DNA of 64,000 nt from Neorhizobium alkalisoli (GCF_007829835.1 NZ_VIWP01000007.1:62001-126000), one strand, 5' to 3'. Counted from the first letter of the stretch, positions 45,957-55,200 are shown. Numbers and translations are program-made. The notes: generated from the sequence alone by a model not told the origin.

Positions 45957-46652
45957 TTATTTCGCCTTCAACGTCCGCGCACCCGCCTCGCCGGCGATGA
46001 TCGCAAAAGACGCCATATGAATGAATAGCCCGTGCTCGACGACGCCGGGAATAAAATTGAGTTCGCCCGACAGTGCCTCTGCATCAGGAATACGGCCAAA
46101 AGATGCGTCGAGAATATAATGCCCGCCATCCGTCATGAACAGTTCGTCACCGGCGCGGCGCAGCTTCATCTCGCCGCTCAGGCCAAGGCGCGATGCTGCT
46201 TTTTCGACGGCGATCCTTGTCGATGTCTGACCGAAAGGATTGATCTCGATCGGCAGCGGAAAGGCGCCGAGCGTTTCGACCAGCTTGGTCGCATCCGCAA
46301 TCACGATCATCCGGCTCGATGCCGCAGCGACGATCTTTTCGCGCAGCAGTGCGCCGCCGCCGCCCTTGACCAGGGTCAGATCGGCATCCAGTTCGTCGGC
46401 ACCGTCGATCGTCAGGTCGAGTTCCGGCAGTTCATCGAGTGATTTCAGCGGAACGCCGAGTTCGAGGCAAAGCCGCGCGGTGCGCTCCGAGGTCGGCACG
46501 CCCTGGATACGAAGCCCGCCATGCACCTTTTCGGCCAGAAGACGAACGAATTCCTCGGCCGTCGATCCGGTACCGATACCGAGCCGCATACCGTCTTCGA
46601 CATGTGCCAGTGCAGCCTCTGCCGCCTTGACCTTCATTTCCCGGGCGTCCAT
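45957..46652 (-). CDS. rpiA: Ribose-5-phosphate isomerase A
   Basis: Interconverts ribose 5-phosphate and ribulose 5-phosphate in the pentose phosphate pathway. The 231-residue product has all family landmarks: GMRLGIGTGSTAEEFV, LTIDGADELDADLTLVKGGGGALLREKIV with the catalytic Asp and Lys, and the conserved FPLPIEINPF. ATG 46652 is preferred to an in-frame GTG three codons upstream, which sits too close to the GGGGAG ribosome site. First gene of rpiA-DUF2059. Confidence 0.96.
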   Translation of the reverse strand: MDAREMKVKAAEAALAHVEDGMRLGIGTGSTAEEFVRLLAEKVHGGLRIQGVPTSERTARLCLELGVPLKSLDELPELDLTIDGADELDADLTLVKGGGGALLREKIVAAASSRMIVIADATKLVETLGAFPLPIEINPFGQTSTRIAVEKAASRLGLSGEMKLRRAGDELFMTDGGHYILDASFGRIPDAEALSGELNFIPGVVEHGLFIHMASFAIIAGEAGARTLKAK

Positions 46653-46799
46653 GCGCCACACGCTCCCCGCTGTTAAGTCGTCAGCTGTTTACACGGCTCG
46701 CCCGGCAAACGAAAGTCCCTCATCCCGGTTTTGCTCTTCACGACCGGCCTTTGCATTTCCGCTCCGCTTTGCGTATTGCGGATCATCTTGAAGCTGCAC

Positions 46800-47492
46800 A
46801 TGACCGAGGCCTTTTTGACCAACCCTCTCGTAATCTTCGATCTCGACGGCACGCTCGTCGATACGGCGCCCGACCTGATGGACAGCCTGAACCACACGAT
46901 TTCAGCCGTTGGCCTCGAGCCCGTGACGTTCGACGACGTCACCTATCTCGTCGGGCAAGGCGTCAAGGTGATGATCAGCCGCGCCTTCGAACTGAGAAAG
47001 ACGCATCTCGACGACGAGACAGCGGCAAAACTGTTCGATCGCTTCATGGAGCATTACCGGGCGCATATGCCGGGCAAGAGCACCGTCTATCCCGGCACGA
47101 TCGCCTGCCTGGAACGGCTTGCCGGCGCCGGCATCCAGCTTGCGGTCTGCACCAACAAGCTCGAGGAGCTCGCCTTTCCGCTGATGGATCAGCTCGGACT
47201 GACGTCGCATTTCCAGGTGATTACCGGTGGCGACAGCTTTGCCGTCAGGAAACCCGATGCCGGCCATATCCTTGGTACGATCGAACGCGCGGGCGGCGAA
47301 GCCTCGAAGGCCTTGATGATCGGCGACAGCATCAACGACATTCTTGCCGCAAAGAATGCCGGCATTCCGTCGATTGCCGTCAGCTTCGGTTATTCGCATG
47401 TTCCGGCAGCCGAGCTTGAGCCGACGCTGGTGATCGATAGTTTTGACGAATTGACGCCGGCGCTCGTCGAAAAGCTTTTCGCGCAAAGCTGA
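46800..47492 (+). CDS. gph: Phosphoglycolate phosphatase
   Basis: HAD-superfamily hydrolase of 230 residues with the motifs VIFDLDGTLVDTAPDL (nucleophile Asp), AVCTNK, a Lys in VRKPDAGH and MIGDSINDILAAKNAG. This pattern fits Gph, which removes 2-phosphoglycolate made by DNA repair or RuBisCO, although HAD enzymes can be broad. Start ATG 46800; ribosome site weak (GAAG). Single gene, diverging from rpiA and closed by a terminator. Confidence 0.88.
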   Translation: MTEAFLTNPLVIFDLDGTLVDTAPDLMDSLNHTISAVGLEPVTFDDVTYLVGQGVKVMISRAFELRKTHLDDETAAKLFDRFMEHYRAHMPGKSTVYPGTIACLERLAGAGIQLAVCTNKLEELAFPLMDQLGLTSHFQVITGGDSFAVRKPDAGHILGTIERAGGEASKALMIGDSINDILAAKNAGIPSIAVSFGYSHVPAAELEPTLVIDSFDELTPALVEKLFAQS

Positions 47493-47517
47493 CATTCAAA
47501 ACATTTCCCCAAAACAG

Positions 47518-47548
47518 AAAACGGCGGCCAGTGGCCGCCGTTTTCGTA
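47518..47548. terminator. Bidirectional intrinsic terminator between gph and the L,D-transpeptidase gene
   Basis: Perfect 12-bp stem AAAACGGCGGCC/GGCCGCCGTTTT with a 3-base loop, A-run and T-run built into the stem, serving both convergent genes. Confidence 0.9.
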
Positions 47549-47567
47549 TCAGAGGAGTTCATCCGCC

Positions 47568-49553
47568 TCAGATCTGGGCGCTGCGGCTCTTGGTCGTGGC
47601 CTGAAAAGCCTTCCAGGTGGCGGCATCGCGGCCATAAACGTCGTCGAAATATTCGACCGCGCCGTCCTTGTTCGGCCAGGCGGTAAAATAGGCGACGTAG
47701 ACCGGGAATTTCACCGGAACCTTGACGGCCTCGTTCTTGCCGGCGGCGATACGGCCGTCAACATCCTGCTGGGTCGTGCCAAGCACGGCGGCCGCCATCT
47801 TGCGTGGCTCCTGCAGGCGCACGCAGCCATGGCTGAGCGCACGCATGTCACGCTGGAAGAAGCTCTTGGATGGCGTGTCATGCATGTAGATGGCATGCGC
47901 GTTCGGGAACAGGATCTTCAGGTCACCGAGCGCATTGTCGCTCGACGGCGGCTGACGGACCGAAACGTTCTGGGTCGAACCGTACCAGTTGACGCTGGAG
48001 GACGGTACGGCCTTGCCGTTGACGGCAACTTCGTAGCCCATGCGGTCGAGATAGGACGGGTCCTGACGCAGGTGCGGCAGCATTTCGTTGACGATGATCG
48101 ACTGCGGAACACCCCAGTAAGGATTGAACTCGACGGTTTCGATCTCATCCTGGAAGAAGAAGGTCTGGTGCGCCTTGGCGCCGACCACGACACGCATCGA
48201 GAACTGCTCGGCGCCATGCTCGTGATAATAGACGCGGAAGGCCGGCTGGTTGATGAAGACGTAACGCTGGCCGAGATCACCCGGCAGCCAGCGCGCCTGT
48301 TCCATGGCAACGATGACCTTCTGGATCTTGTCCTCGGAACGGTCGCCGATCATCTTGCGGACGGTTGCAGCACCGATGACGCCATCAGCCTTGAGGCCGG
48401 ATTCGCCCTGGAACGATTTGACCAGATCAACGAGTTCCGGCGAATATTCCGGCGTCTGCTGATAAGCGGCAAGCGTTGCGGCATGCTTGGTCTTCAGGGC
48501 TTCAGAGCCGGACTGCTGGATGGCAGCAACGATGCTTGCCATGTCCGGGCTGCTTGCGCCTGGCTTCAGGAGAAGATTGTCCGGCAGCGAAACCGCGGCA
48601 ATCTCGGTGGTGGCTTCGGCGCGCAGCTTGGCAAGTTCGGCCTTGAGCGACTGGAATTCGACACCCTTCGGCTCGATGCCGGCGAAATAGGCGGCAACAT
48701 CCGGAGCGGCAGCCAAGGCCGGCAGCATGGAAGCGAGATTGGCGTCCTTGCGCTTGAAGTCGTGATATTCGGAAATCCGGTTCGGATCGAGGCGACCGCG
48801 CACCATATCCTGAGCGAACATCAGCGTCTTGGCCGAAAGAGCCAGTTCGAAGCGCATCAGCGCCTTGTCATGGTCGGTTGCAACAGGCTGGGCGGCAACC
48901 GGATCGGCTGCGGCCGGCTGGGCGGCCGGCGTCGTGGCGTCGGCGGAGACAGCAGTCGGCGCAACCGACGGATCGGCGGCCGGTGCCGGGGAAGCATCAG
49001 CCGGCTGGGCGACGCTTGCGGTGGTCAGGCTCGGAACCGTTACGGCGTAATCGGCCGGATCGAGGCCATAATCGCCGGCCTTGGCCAGCATGTCGATAAC
49101 CGCCCGGCCCTTTTCGCTGACATCCCCATTGGCGACCCAAAGCGGCGCGGCATTCTTTGCGTAATAGGCTTCGAGCGCGGCTGCGATATCACTCGGCGCC
49201 ACAACCTTGGCCTCGGCGATCAGCCGCGTCGCGTCGGTCGCGGAAGCCGCGGCAAAGCCTGCGGTCCGCACCGTGCGCATGTCGTCGGCCTTGTAGGTGA
49301 AGTATTTCGGCGCAGAGACTTTCGGCAGCGGCTCGGGATCGGCCAGCTGCTTTTCCGACGGCATCGTGGTGACCACGCCCGGCACACTGGTATTTGACGC
49401 GCGGTCTCGGTTGCCCGGTCCGCCACGCAGAATATCCATCAAGGTCAGTGCGTTGGCAGGTGCCGTCATCGACGTGAATGCAGAAATCCCGGAAACAAGG
49501 GCGAGTGCAATCGAAGTTGTCTTGTAATTCTGCGGCAAGGTCTTCCCCGTCAT
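47568..49553 (-). CDS. YcbB-like L,D-transpeptidase
   Basis: Periplasmic peptidoglycan enzyme making 3-3 cross-links, the dominant cross-link type in polar-growing Rhizobiales. The 661-residue product has a signal peptide (to about ANA), a helical scaffold region, an Ala/Pro-rich insertion (about 190-235), a peptidoglycan-binding-like segment (LVDLVKSFQGESGLKADGVIGAATVRKM) and a YkuD catalytic domain ending in SHGCVRLQEP with the nucleophile Cys577. ATG 49553 is chosen over TTG 49568 because it gives a normal signal peptide; the ribosome site is weak. A terminator-like hairpin lies in its leader. Confidence 0.9.
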   Translation of the reverse strand: MTGKTLPQNYKTTSIALALVSGISAFTSMTAPANALTLMDILRGGPGNRDRASNTSVPGVVTTMPSEKQLADPEPLPKVSAPKYFTYKADDMRTVRTAGFAAASATDATRLIAEAKVVAPSDIAAALEAYYAKNAAPLWVANGDVSEKGRAVIDMLAKAGDYGLDPADYAVTVPSLTTASVAQPADASPAPAADPSVAPTAVSADATTPAAQPAAADPVAAQPVATDHDKALMRFELALSAKTLMFAQDMVRGRLDPNRISEYHDFKRKDANLASMLPALAAAPDVAAYFAGIEPKGVEFQSLKAELAKLRAEATTEIAAVSLPDNLLLKPGASSPDMASIVAAIQQSGSEALKTKHAATLAAYQQTPEYSPELVDLVKSFQGESGLKADGVIGAATVRKMIGDRSEDKIQKVIVAMEQARWLPGDLGQRYVFINQPAFRVYYHEHGAEQFSMRVVVGAKAHQTFFFQDEIETVEFNPYWGVPQSIIVNEMLPHLRQDPSYLDRMGYEVAVNGKAVPSSSVNWYGSTQNVSVRQPPSSDNALGDLKILFPNAHAIYMHDTPSKSFFQRDMRALSHGCVRLQEPRKMAAAVLGTTQQDVDGRIAAGKNEAVKVPVKFPVYVAYFTAWPNKDGAVEYFDDVYGRDAATWKAFQATTKSRSAQI

Positions 49554-49932
49554 TACATCCGCGTCCAAATCAGCGGGATCAGCAATTCACACGCCATCTA
49601 TCCGATTGCGCGCGATATGAAAAGAAACGCCCGAAGCGGGCGAGCGGTCCGTCACAAGCCTCGAAAGGCGCCGGACGCATTGCGAACATTAAGAAAATAT
49701 TCGTTAAATTTTTACTGACGGGTAACCAGATCAGCAAACGAAGGCTTTACCGAAAGCCGCACAATTCCGTGATACGTGTCATAAAAGGCACGTGCTGCAG
49801 TGCCGAAAAACCGGCCTTTGCGCCTTGCAGACGACAAGCAATCGTATAGTAATGCGCCGCATCGTGGCTCACGTCGCCAATTGAAGACGATCCGCAGCCC
49901 GACAGCGATCATCAGATACCTAGAGGCAGGAT
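49554..49932. other. Divergent intergenic region between L,D-transpeptidase and fumC
   Basis: 379 bases. Holds a minus-strand terminator-like hairpin (49619-49642) and a 66-codon minus-strand frame (49712-49912) with AGGT before its ATG, which I do not accept as a gene because it is Arg-rich and matches no family I know. An AT-rich stretch near 49690-49720 is a likely promoter zone. Confidence 0.5.
49619..49642 (-). terminator. Terminator-like hairpin upstream of the L,D-transpeptidase gene
   Basis: On the minus strand CGCCCG/CGGGCG with a 3-base loop followed by TTTCTTTTC, 66-89 bases before the gene start and in the same direction. It could end an upstream minus-strand transcript or act as a leader attenuator. 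Confidence 0.5.
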
Positions 49933-51324
49933 ATGGCATCGACCCGCACCGAAACCGATACGTTTGGCCCGATCGAAGTGGCAGCCGACCGTTATTGGGG
50001 CGCCCAGGCGCAGCGCTCGCTCGGCAACTTCAAGATTGGCTGGGAAAAGCAGCCGCTCGCCGTCGTTCGCGCGCTCGGCATCGTCAAGCAGGCGGCGGCG
50101 ATCGCCAACATGGATCTCGCAGGCCTCGACAAGACGACCGGTAAAGCGATCATCGATGCGGCGCAGGAAGTCATCGACGGCAAGCTCAACGATCATTTTC
50201 CGCTCGTCGTCTGGCAGACCGGTTCCGGCACCCAGTCGAACATGAACGCCAATGAAGTCATCTCCAACCGCGCGATCGAAATGCTCGGCGGCGTGATGGG
50301 CTCGAAGAAGCCGGTTCATCCGAACGACCACGTCAACATGAGCCAGTCGTCGAACGACACTTATCCGACGGCCATGCACATTGCCTGCGTCGAGACGATC
50401 GTTCGCCACCTCCTGCCCTCGCTGAAGCATCTGCACGCAGCGCTGGAAGCAAAGGTCAAGGCTTTTGCGCATATCATCAAGATCGGCCGCACCCATACGC
50501 AGGATGCAACGCCGCTGACGCTCGGCCAGGAATTTTCCGGCTATGCAGCGCAGGTCGCCTCGGCGATCGCCAATATCGAACTGACGCTGCCGGCGCTTTC
50601 GAAGCTCGCCCAGGGCGGCACCGCCGTCGGTACCGGCCTCAACGCACCGATCGGTTTTGCCGAAAAGGTTGCCGAAGAGATTTCCAAGATCACCGGCCTG
50701 CCCTTCGTCACCGCACCGAACAAGTTCGAGGCGCTTGCCTCGCATGACTCGATGGTCTTCGCACACGGCGCGATCAACGCAGCAGCAGCAGCCCTCTTCA
50801 AGATCGCCAACGACATCCGCTTCCTCGGCTCCGGCCCGCGCGCCGGCCTCGGCGAACTGTCGCTGCCGGAAAACGAGCCGGGTTCGTCGATCATGCCGGG
50901 CAAGGTCAACCCGACCCAGTCGGAAGCCCTGACCCAAGTCTGCGCGCACATCTTCGGCAACCACGCAGCGCTGACCTTTGCCGGCAGCCAGGGCCATTTC
51001 GAGCTCAATGTCTACAATCCGATGATGGCCTATAACTTCCTGCAGTCGGTACAGCTGCTCGGTGATGCCGCCGTCTCCTTCACCGACAATTGTGTCGTCG
51101 GCATCGAAGCCCGCGAAGACAATATCAAGAAGGGCGTCGAGAACTCGCTGATGCTGGTGACGGCACTCAACGGCAAGCTCGGCTACGACATCTGCGCCAA
51201 GATCGCCAAGACGGCACACAAGAACGGCACGACCCTGCGCGAAGAAGCCGTCGGCGGCGGTTATCTGACGAATGAAGAATTCGATCAGTACGTTCGGCCG
51301 GAGAACATGATCGGCCCGAAGTGA
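49933..51324 (+). CDS. fumC: Class II fumarate hydratase
   Basis: Oxygen-stable fumarase of the TCA cycle. The 463-residue product has TGSGTQSNMNANEV, the conserved NDHVNMSQSSNDTYPTAMHIA and the superfamily signature GSSIMPGKVNPTQ around residue 318. MASTRTETDTFGPIEVA at the N-terminus is typical; CAGGAT precedes the ATG. Single gene with a hairpin 11 bases past the stop. Confidence 0.97.
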   Translation: MASTRTETDTFGPIEVAADRYWGAQAQRSLGNFKIGWEKQPLAVVRALGIVKQAAAIANMDLAGLDKTTGKAIIDAAQEVIDGKLNDHFPLVVWQTGSGTQSNMNANEVISNRAIEMLGGVMGSKKPVHPNDHVNMSQSSNDTYPTAMHIACVETIVRHLLPSLKHLHAALEAKVKAFAHIIKIGRTHTQDATPLTLGQEFSGYAAQVASAIANIELTLPALSKLAQGGTAVGTGLNAPIGFAEKVAEEISKITGLPFVTAPNKFEALASHDSMVFAHGAINAAAAALFKIANDIRFLGSGPRAGLGELSLPENEPGSSIMPGKVNPTQSEALTQVCAHIFGNHAALTFAGSQGHFELNVYNPMMAYNFLQSVQLLGDAAVSFTDNCVVGIEAREDNIKKGVENSLMLVTALNGKLGYDICAKIAKTAHKNGTTLREEAVGGGYLTNEEFDQYVRPENMIGPK

Positions 51325-51335
51325 CCGATCAAGCC

Positions 51336-51368
51336 GGATGCGGCCAGCACAGTTTGCCGGTCGCATCC
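51336..51368 (+). terminator. Probable terminator hairpin after fumC
   Basis: GGATGCG/CGCATCC outer stem with an inner GGC/GCC, but only CGCTTTGC after it, so the U-tract is poor. Confidence 0.4.
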
Positions 51369-51393
51369 CGCTTTGCTAGAATATGCGAATTAA

Positions 51394-51511
51394 TTGTTGC
51401 GCGACTCACTATTACCACTGCAGGTTCATGACCGCGCAACAAAACCAACTTTCAAGCCGTTGGATTTTATTGCGAACTATTCAGGCAAAGATTGAATGAC
51501 AATCGTCTGAA
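51394..51511. repeat. Two inverted repeats in the leader of the diguanylate cyclase gene
   Basis: A perfect 10-bp inverted repeat, TTGTTGCGCG (51394-51403) and CGCGCAACAA (51433-51442), is followed by a nested pair: outer TTCAG/CTGAA (51480-51484, 51507-51511) and inner GATTG/CAATC (51490-51504). Neither has a terminator tail. They lie 90-210 bases before the gene and could be operators or folded leader RNA. The rest of this 279-base gap shows nothing else. Confidence 0.55.
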
Positions 51512-51603
51512 CTTTGCAAAATACAACCTGCCTTAATTCTTTTCCAATATTTCTCACATATAAACCAGTCAACACGTTGCAAGGGGACTAGTGGGGGTCG
51601 TCG

Positions 51604-52674
51604 ATGACGATGGTAGCCGCGCCGAGGGCGCAATCAGGTGATCTGATGGCTCAGATCCTCTATGCGGTCCGCTCCATGGGAGCGGCGCCAATTCCGCGCA
51701 ACTATCAGCTCTTTTATGAAGCCTATGTCGGGTCCAATCCCGAATTGTCGCGCGAACTCGCCGCTCTTGGAAACCGTCCTTCGCAAGAACAGCTCGACGA
51801 GCTTGCCTCGCGCCATCTCGGCAGCGACCAGGTGAACGTGATCGAGAAGGCGCATGACAAGCTTCTGACCGAGCTGGACACCGTCCTGAAGCTTTTGAAG
51901 CAGGAACAGGCATCGCTCGAAAGCTATAGCCGCCTGCTCGGCGAGACGGCGGTGCGCATCAACTCCAAGAGCAACTTCTCGTCCGACCTGATCCGCAACG
52001 CGATCAGCCTGCTCAGCGAGGCGACGGGCGATACGATTTCGCATGGCGAAAAGACCGTTGGCACGATGGCCGAGCGCTCGCAGGAAATGGACCAGGTCCG
52101 CCGCGAACTCGACGAATACAAGCGGATCGCCAATACGGATTCGCTGACGCGACTTGCCAACCGCCGCGCCTTCGACGAACGCCTGGCTGCGATCTACGAC
52201 GATCCGGCCGCGCCGGAACTGACGGCGCTGGTGCTTGCCGACGTCGACAATTTCAAGAAGATCAACGACAATTACGGCCACCCGGTCGGTGACAAGATCC
52301 TGGCGACCGTCGCTTCGGTGATCCGCTCGAATGTCCGCAAGGAAGTGTTCGTGGCCCGCACCGGCGGCGAGGAATTCGCCATCATCGTGCAGGGCAATAC
52401 GCCGGAAGAAGTGCTGATCATCTGCGAACGTGTTCGTCGCGCACTGGAGACGCGGGCCTTCCGCAATTCCCGCTCCGGAGTCAATTACGGACCAGTGACG
52501 ATCTCGCTTGGTTACTCGATGGCGGCGCAATCCGCCGATGCCGGCGAGCTTTACGCAAAGTCCGACGCGGCGCTTTACCACGCCAAGAATTCCGGCCGGA
52601 ACCGCACGGTGATCTACGAAGACAATATGAAGAAGGAATATGTCAGCAAGAGCTGGCTGATCTACAAGAAGTAG
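51604..52674 (+). CDS. GGDEF diguanylate cyclase
   Basis: A 356-residue soluble protein predicted to make cyclic di-GMP. The N-terminal region (about 1-170) is helical, with no membrane segment and no recognised sensor family; a coiled coil (about 145-175) leads into the GGDEF domain (about 177-340), with SLTRLANRRAFDERL, LADVDNFKKINDNYGH and the active-site GGEEF at 254-258, a functional variant of GGDEF. The RxxD inhibitory site normally five residues before is absent (VFVAR-T), so product inhibition through it is unlikely. Ends with the unusual basic tail SKSWLIYKK. ATG 51604 follows GGGGGTCGTCG; a second ATG is two codons later. Confidence 0.92.
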   Translation: MTMVAAPRAQSGDLMAQILYAVRSMGAAPIPRNYQLFYEAYVGSNPELSRELAALGNRPSQEQLDELASRHLGSDQVNVIEKAHDKLLTELDTVLKLLKQEQASLESYSRLLGETAVRINSKSNFSSDLIRNAISLLSEATGDTISHGEKTVGTMAERSQEMDQVRRELDEYKRIANTDSLTRLANRRAFDERLAAIYDDPAAPELTALVLADVDNFKKINDNYGHPVGDKILATVASVIRSNVRKEVFVARTGGEEFAIIVQGNTPEEVLIICERVRRALETRAFRNSRSGVNYGPVTISLGYSMAAQSADAGELYAKSDAALYHAKNSGRNRTVIYEDNMKKEYVSKSWLIYKK

Positions 52675-52697
52675 TCTTCCGAGAAACAGACATCCGC

Positions 52698-52726
52698 CGC
52701 CGCCCCTTCAACCGGGCGGCGTTTTT
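52698..52726 (+). terminator. Intrinsic terminator after the diguanylate cyclase gene
   Basis: CGCCGCCC/GGGCGGCG stem with an 8-base loop, followed by TTTTT. Confidence 0.85.
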
Positions 52727-52744
52727 GTGACCGCAGTTTTCTTG

Positions 52745-53377
52745 TCACCACATGGTCTTGGCAGCGCGGCCCGCCCATTCCCGGTCATAGGTATCCTTGT
52801 CGAAATCCGCCTTGGCGGATTTCAGCAGCGCGCCGGGCGTCGGCAGCTGCTTCGGATCGGCAAAACGATCCGGATTCCACAATTCGGAACGGATCAGCGC
52901 GCGGGCACACTGGAAATAGACTTCCTCGATCGCAATCACCGTGACGCTGCGCGGATGCTTGCCGTCCATCTCGAAACTCTCCAGCAAAGCCGGATCGGCA
53001 GAAACCACCGCCTTGCCGTTGATCCGCATCGTCGTCGTCGATCCGGGCACGAGGAACATCAGGGCGACGCGCGGGTCGCGGACAATGTTGAGGAGCGAAT
53101 CGATGCGGTTGTTGCCGCGCCAGTCGGGGAGGAGGAGCGTGCCCTCGTCCCTCACCCGCACGACGCCGCCGAGATCGCCGCGCGGCGAACAGTCGAGCCC
53201 TTCGGGCCCGACGGTTGCCAGTGCAACGAAGGGCGACGCCTCGATCATCTGCCGGTAATCCGGCGTCAGCACTTTCGTCACCTTGATCAGCGACGCTTCG
53301 CCGACATCCCCATAAAGCGCCTTCAGCGCCTCGACGGAGGTGACGATGCCCGGCTCTCCGATCGCATCCCGGCTCAC
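52745..53377 (-). CDS. PPOX-type FMN-binding flavoprotein
   Basis: A 210-residue split-barrel flavoprotein of the pyridoxamine 5'-phosphate oxidase-like superfamily, in the MSMEG_1061-type group: IEASPFVALATVGPEGLDCSPRGD, LLLPDWRGNNRIDSLLNIVRDPRVALMFLVPG and VYFQCARALIRSELW are the group's hallmarks. Probably a flavin- or F420-dependent reductase or oxidase of unknown substrate. Starts with GTG overlapping the Kef stop (GTGA), so it is translationally coupled to the antiporter gene. Confidence 0.85.
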   Translation of the reverse strand: MSRDAIGEPGIVTSVEALKALYGDVGEASLIKVTKVLTPDYRQMIEASPFVALATVGPEGLDCSPRGDLGGVVRVRDEGTLLLPDWRGNNRIDSLLNIVRDPRVALMFLVPGSTTTMRINGKAVVSADPALLESFEMDGKHPRSVTVIAIEEVYFQCARALIRSELWNPDRFADPKQLPTPGALLKSAKADFDKDTYDREWAGRAAKTMW

Positions 53378-55200
53378 GTGGCCGCTCCCTGTGCCGCTGC
53401 CGCCTGCTCCGCCGCACGGCGCTCGCGATCGCGACCGGTCTTGGCGGCGACGATATCGGCGGGCTGGGCATTGCCCTTGATGAGCGAACGACCGGCATAG
53501 ATGCCGCCGACCTGTTCGAGCGCAAAACGTTCCAGATCGTTCTCGCGGAATTCGGCGATCAGGTTTGCCGCCATTTCCTCTTCCTCGCCCAGAACCTGCA
53601 GCAGTTCATTACTGAAATTCAGGGCCGATTCGTAGGTTTCGCGGATCTGGTAATCGACGCCAGCCTTCAACAGGTCGATCGCGTGGCCACGGTCATAGGC
53701 GCGCGCCATGACCTTGGTCATCGGGAATTCCTGCCTGACGATCTCGGCGATCTTGATCGCCGCTTCCTTGTCGTCGATGCAGATCAGGATCGCCTTGGCG
53801 GTCGCAGCACCGGCTGCGTGAAGAATATCAGGTCGCGAGCCGTCGCCATAATAGACCTTGAAGCCGAACTTGCCGATCTCGCGCAGAAGGTCGGCGTCCC
53901 GGTCAACGATGGACATGGTGTAACCGCGGGCAAGGACGGGCTGGCTGGCGATCTGACCGAAACGCCCGAAGCCGATCAGAAGCACGTTTTCCTCGTGGCT
54001 TTCCGGCTCGGCCAGTCCGCTCGTATCGACCTGCGGCTTGGGCGCAAGGCGCACATAGACGGCAACGACCAGCGGCGTTATCGCCATGGAGAGCACGATG
54101 GTCGCGGTCAGAACCGCATTCGTTTCGCCATCGAAAATCCCGGCGGCCGTGGCTGCGGCATAAAGAACGAAGGCGAATTCGCCGCCCTGCGCCATCAGCA
54201 TCGCCCGCCCCAGGCTTTCCGCATTGGAAGTACCGAGGACGCGCGCGATGCCGTAGATCACCGCCGCCTTGACGATCATGTAGGCGATGACGGCAATGAT
54301 CACATGCTGCCAGTTGGCGGCGATCACCGACAGATCGACCGCCATGCCGACGCCGAGGAAGAACAGGCCGAGAAGAATGCCGCGGAAAGGCTCGATATCG
54401 GCCTCGAGCTGGTGGCGAAAGGCGGATTCGGAAAGAAGCACGCCGGCAAGGAAGGCGCCCATGGCCATGGAGAGACCTGCTGTTTCCATCAACAGGGCCG
54501 AACCCAATACGACAAGCAGAGCCGCCGCCGTCATCACTTCGCGGGCACCGGATTTTGCCAGAAGGCGGAAGAAGGGATTGAGCAAGTAACGGCCGGCCAG
54601 GATCAGCGCGGCCAAAGCTGCAAAACCGATGCCGACCGATTTCAGTCTTTCCAGCAGCGAGACCGTCTCGCCATTGGAGGCGAGCAGCGCGACGATGGCA
54701 AGGAGCGGCACGATCGCCAGATCCTCGAACAGCAGGATCGCGACGATCCGCTGGCCTTTTCGCGTCTGGAGATGATTGCTCTCCTCAAGCATCTGCATGA
54801 CGATCGCGGTCGAGGTCAGCACGAAACCGGTACCGGCGACAAAGGCGACGATCGGCGACTGACCGAAGGTGATGCCGACCGCCATCAGGGCGACGATACA
54901 GGCCCCGACCTGCAATGCGCCGACACCAAAAATATCCTTGCGCATATTCCACAGCCGCGACGGCTGCATTTCCAGACCGATGATGAACAGGAACATCACC
55001 ACGCCGAGCTCGGCGACATGCAGGATGGCCTGCGGATCGGAAAACAGTTTCAGCCCGTAAGGACCGATGGCAAGACCGGCGGCGAGGTATCCCAGCACCG
55101 AGCCGAGGCCGATCCTCTTGAACAGGGGTGCAGCGATGACGCCTGCCCCGAGCAAAGCCACGACCTGAACCAGATCACTCGCATTCGTTTCTGCAGACAC
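53374..55200 (-). CDS. CPA2 monovalent cation/proton antiporter with RCK domain (KefB/C-like)
   Basis: A 608-residue inner-membrane K+ efflux or cation:H+ antiporter. About 12-13 hydrophobic helices occupy residues 1-395 (VLGYLAAGLAIGPYG, AELGVVMFLFIIGLEMQPSRLW, GFVLTSTAIVMQMLEE are typical), followed by a TrkA-N/RCK nucleotide-binding domain (from about 407: NVLLIGFGRFGQIA, IVDRDADLLREIGKFG, YGDGSRPDIL) and an Ala/Arg-rich tail. Start GTG 55200 with AGGGACAGG before it. In E. coli, KefC is gated by glutathione adducts; gor is 8 kb away, though no link is shown. Middle gene of DUF971-kef-PPOX. Confidence 0.9.
   Translation of the reverse strand: MSAETNASDLVQVVALLGAGVIAAPLFKRIGLGSVLGYLAAGLAIGPYGLKLFSDPQAILHVAELGVVMFLFIIGLEMQPSRLWNMRKDIFGVGALQVGACIVALMAVGITFGQSPIVAFVAGTGFVLTSTAIVMQMLEESNHLQTRKGQRIVAILLFEDLAIVPLLAIVALLASNGETVSLLERLKSVGIGFAALAALILAGRYLLNPFFRLLAKSGAREVMTAAALLVVLGSALLMETAGLSMAMGAFLAGVLLSESAFRHQLEADIEPFRGILLGLFFLGVGMAVDLSVIAANWQHVIIAVIAYMIVKAAVIYGIARVLGTSNAESLGRAMLMAQGGEFAFVLYAAATAAGIFDGETNAVLTATIVLSMAITPLVVAVYVRLAPKPQVDTSGLAEPESHEENVLLIGFGRFGQIASQPVLARGYTMSIVDRDADLLREIGKFGFKVYYGDGSRPDILHAAGAATAKAILICIDDKEAAIKIAEIVRQEFPMTKVMARAYDRGHAIDLLKAGVDYQIRETYESALNFSNELLQVLGEEEEMAANLIAEFRENDLERFALEQVGGIYAGRSLIKGNAQPADIVAAKTGRDRERRAAEQAAAAQGAAT

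Noticed and set aside
49712..49912. 66-codon minus-strand frame between the L,D-transpeptidase gene and fumC
   Set aside because: Arg-rich, only a modest ribosome site, overlaps the fumC promoter region and resembles no protein I know; kept only as part of a finding.
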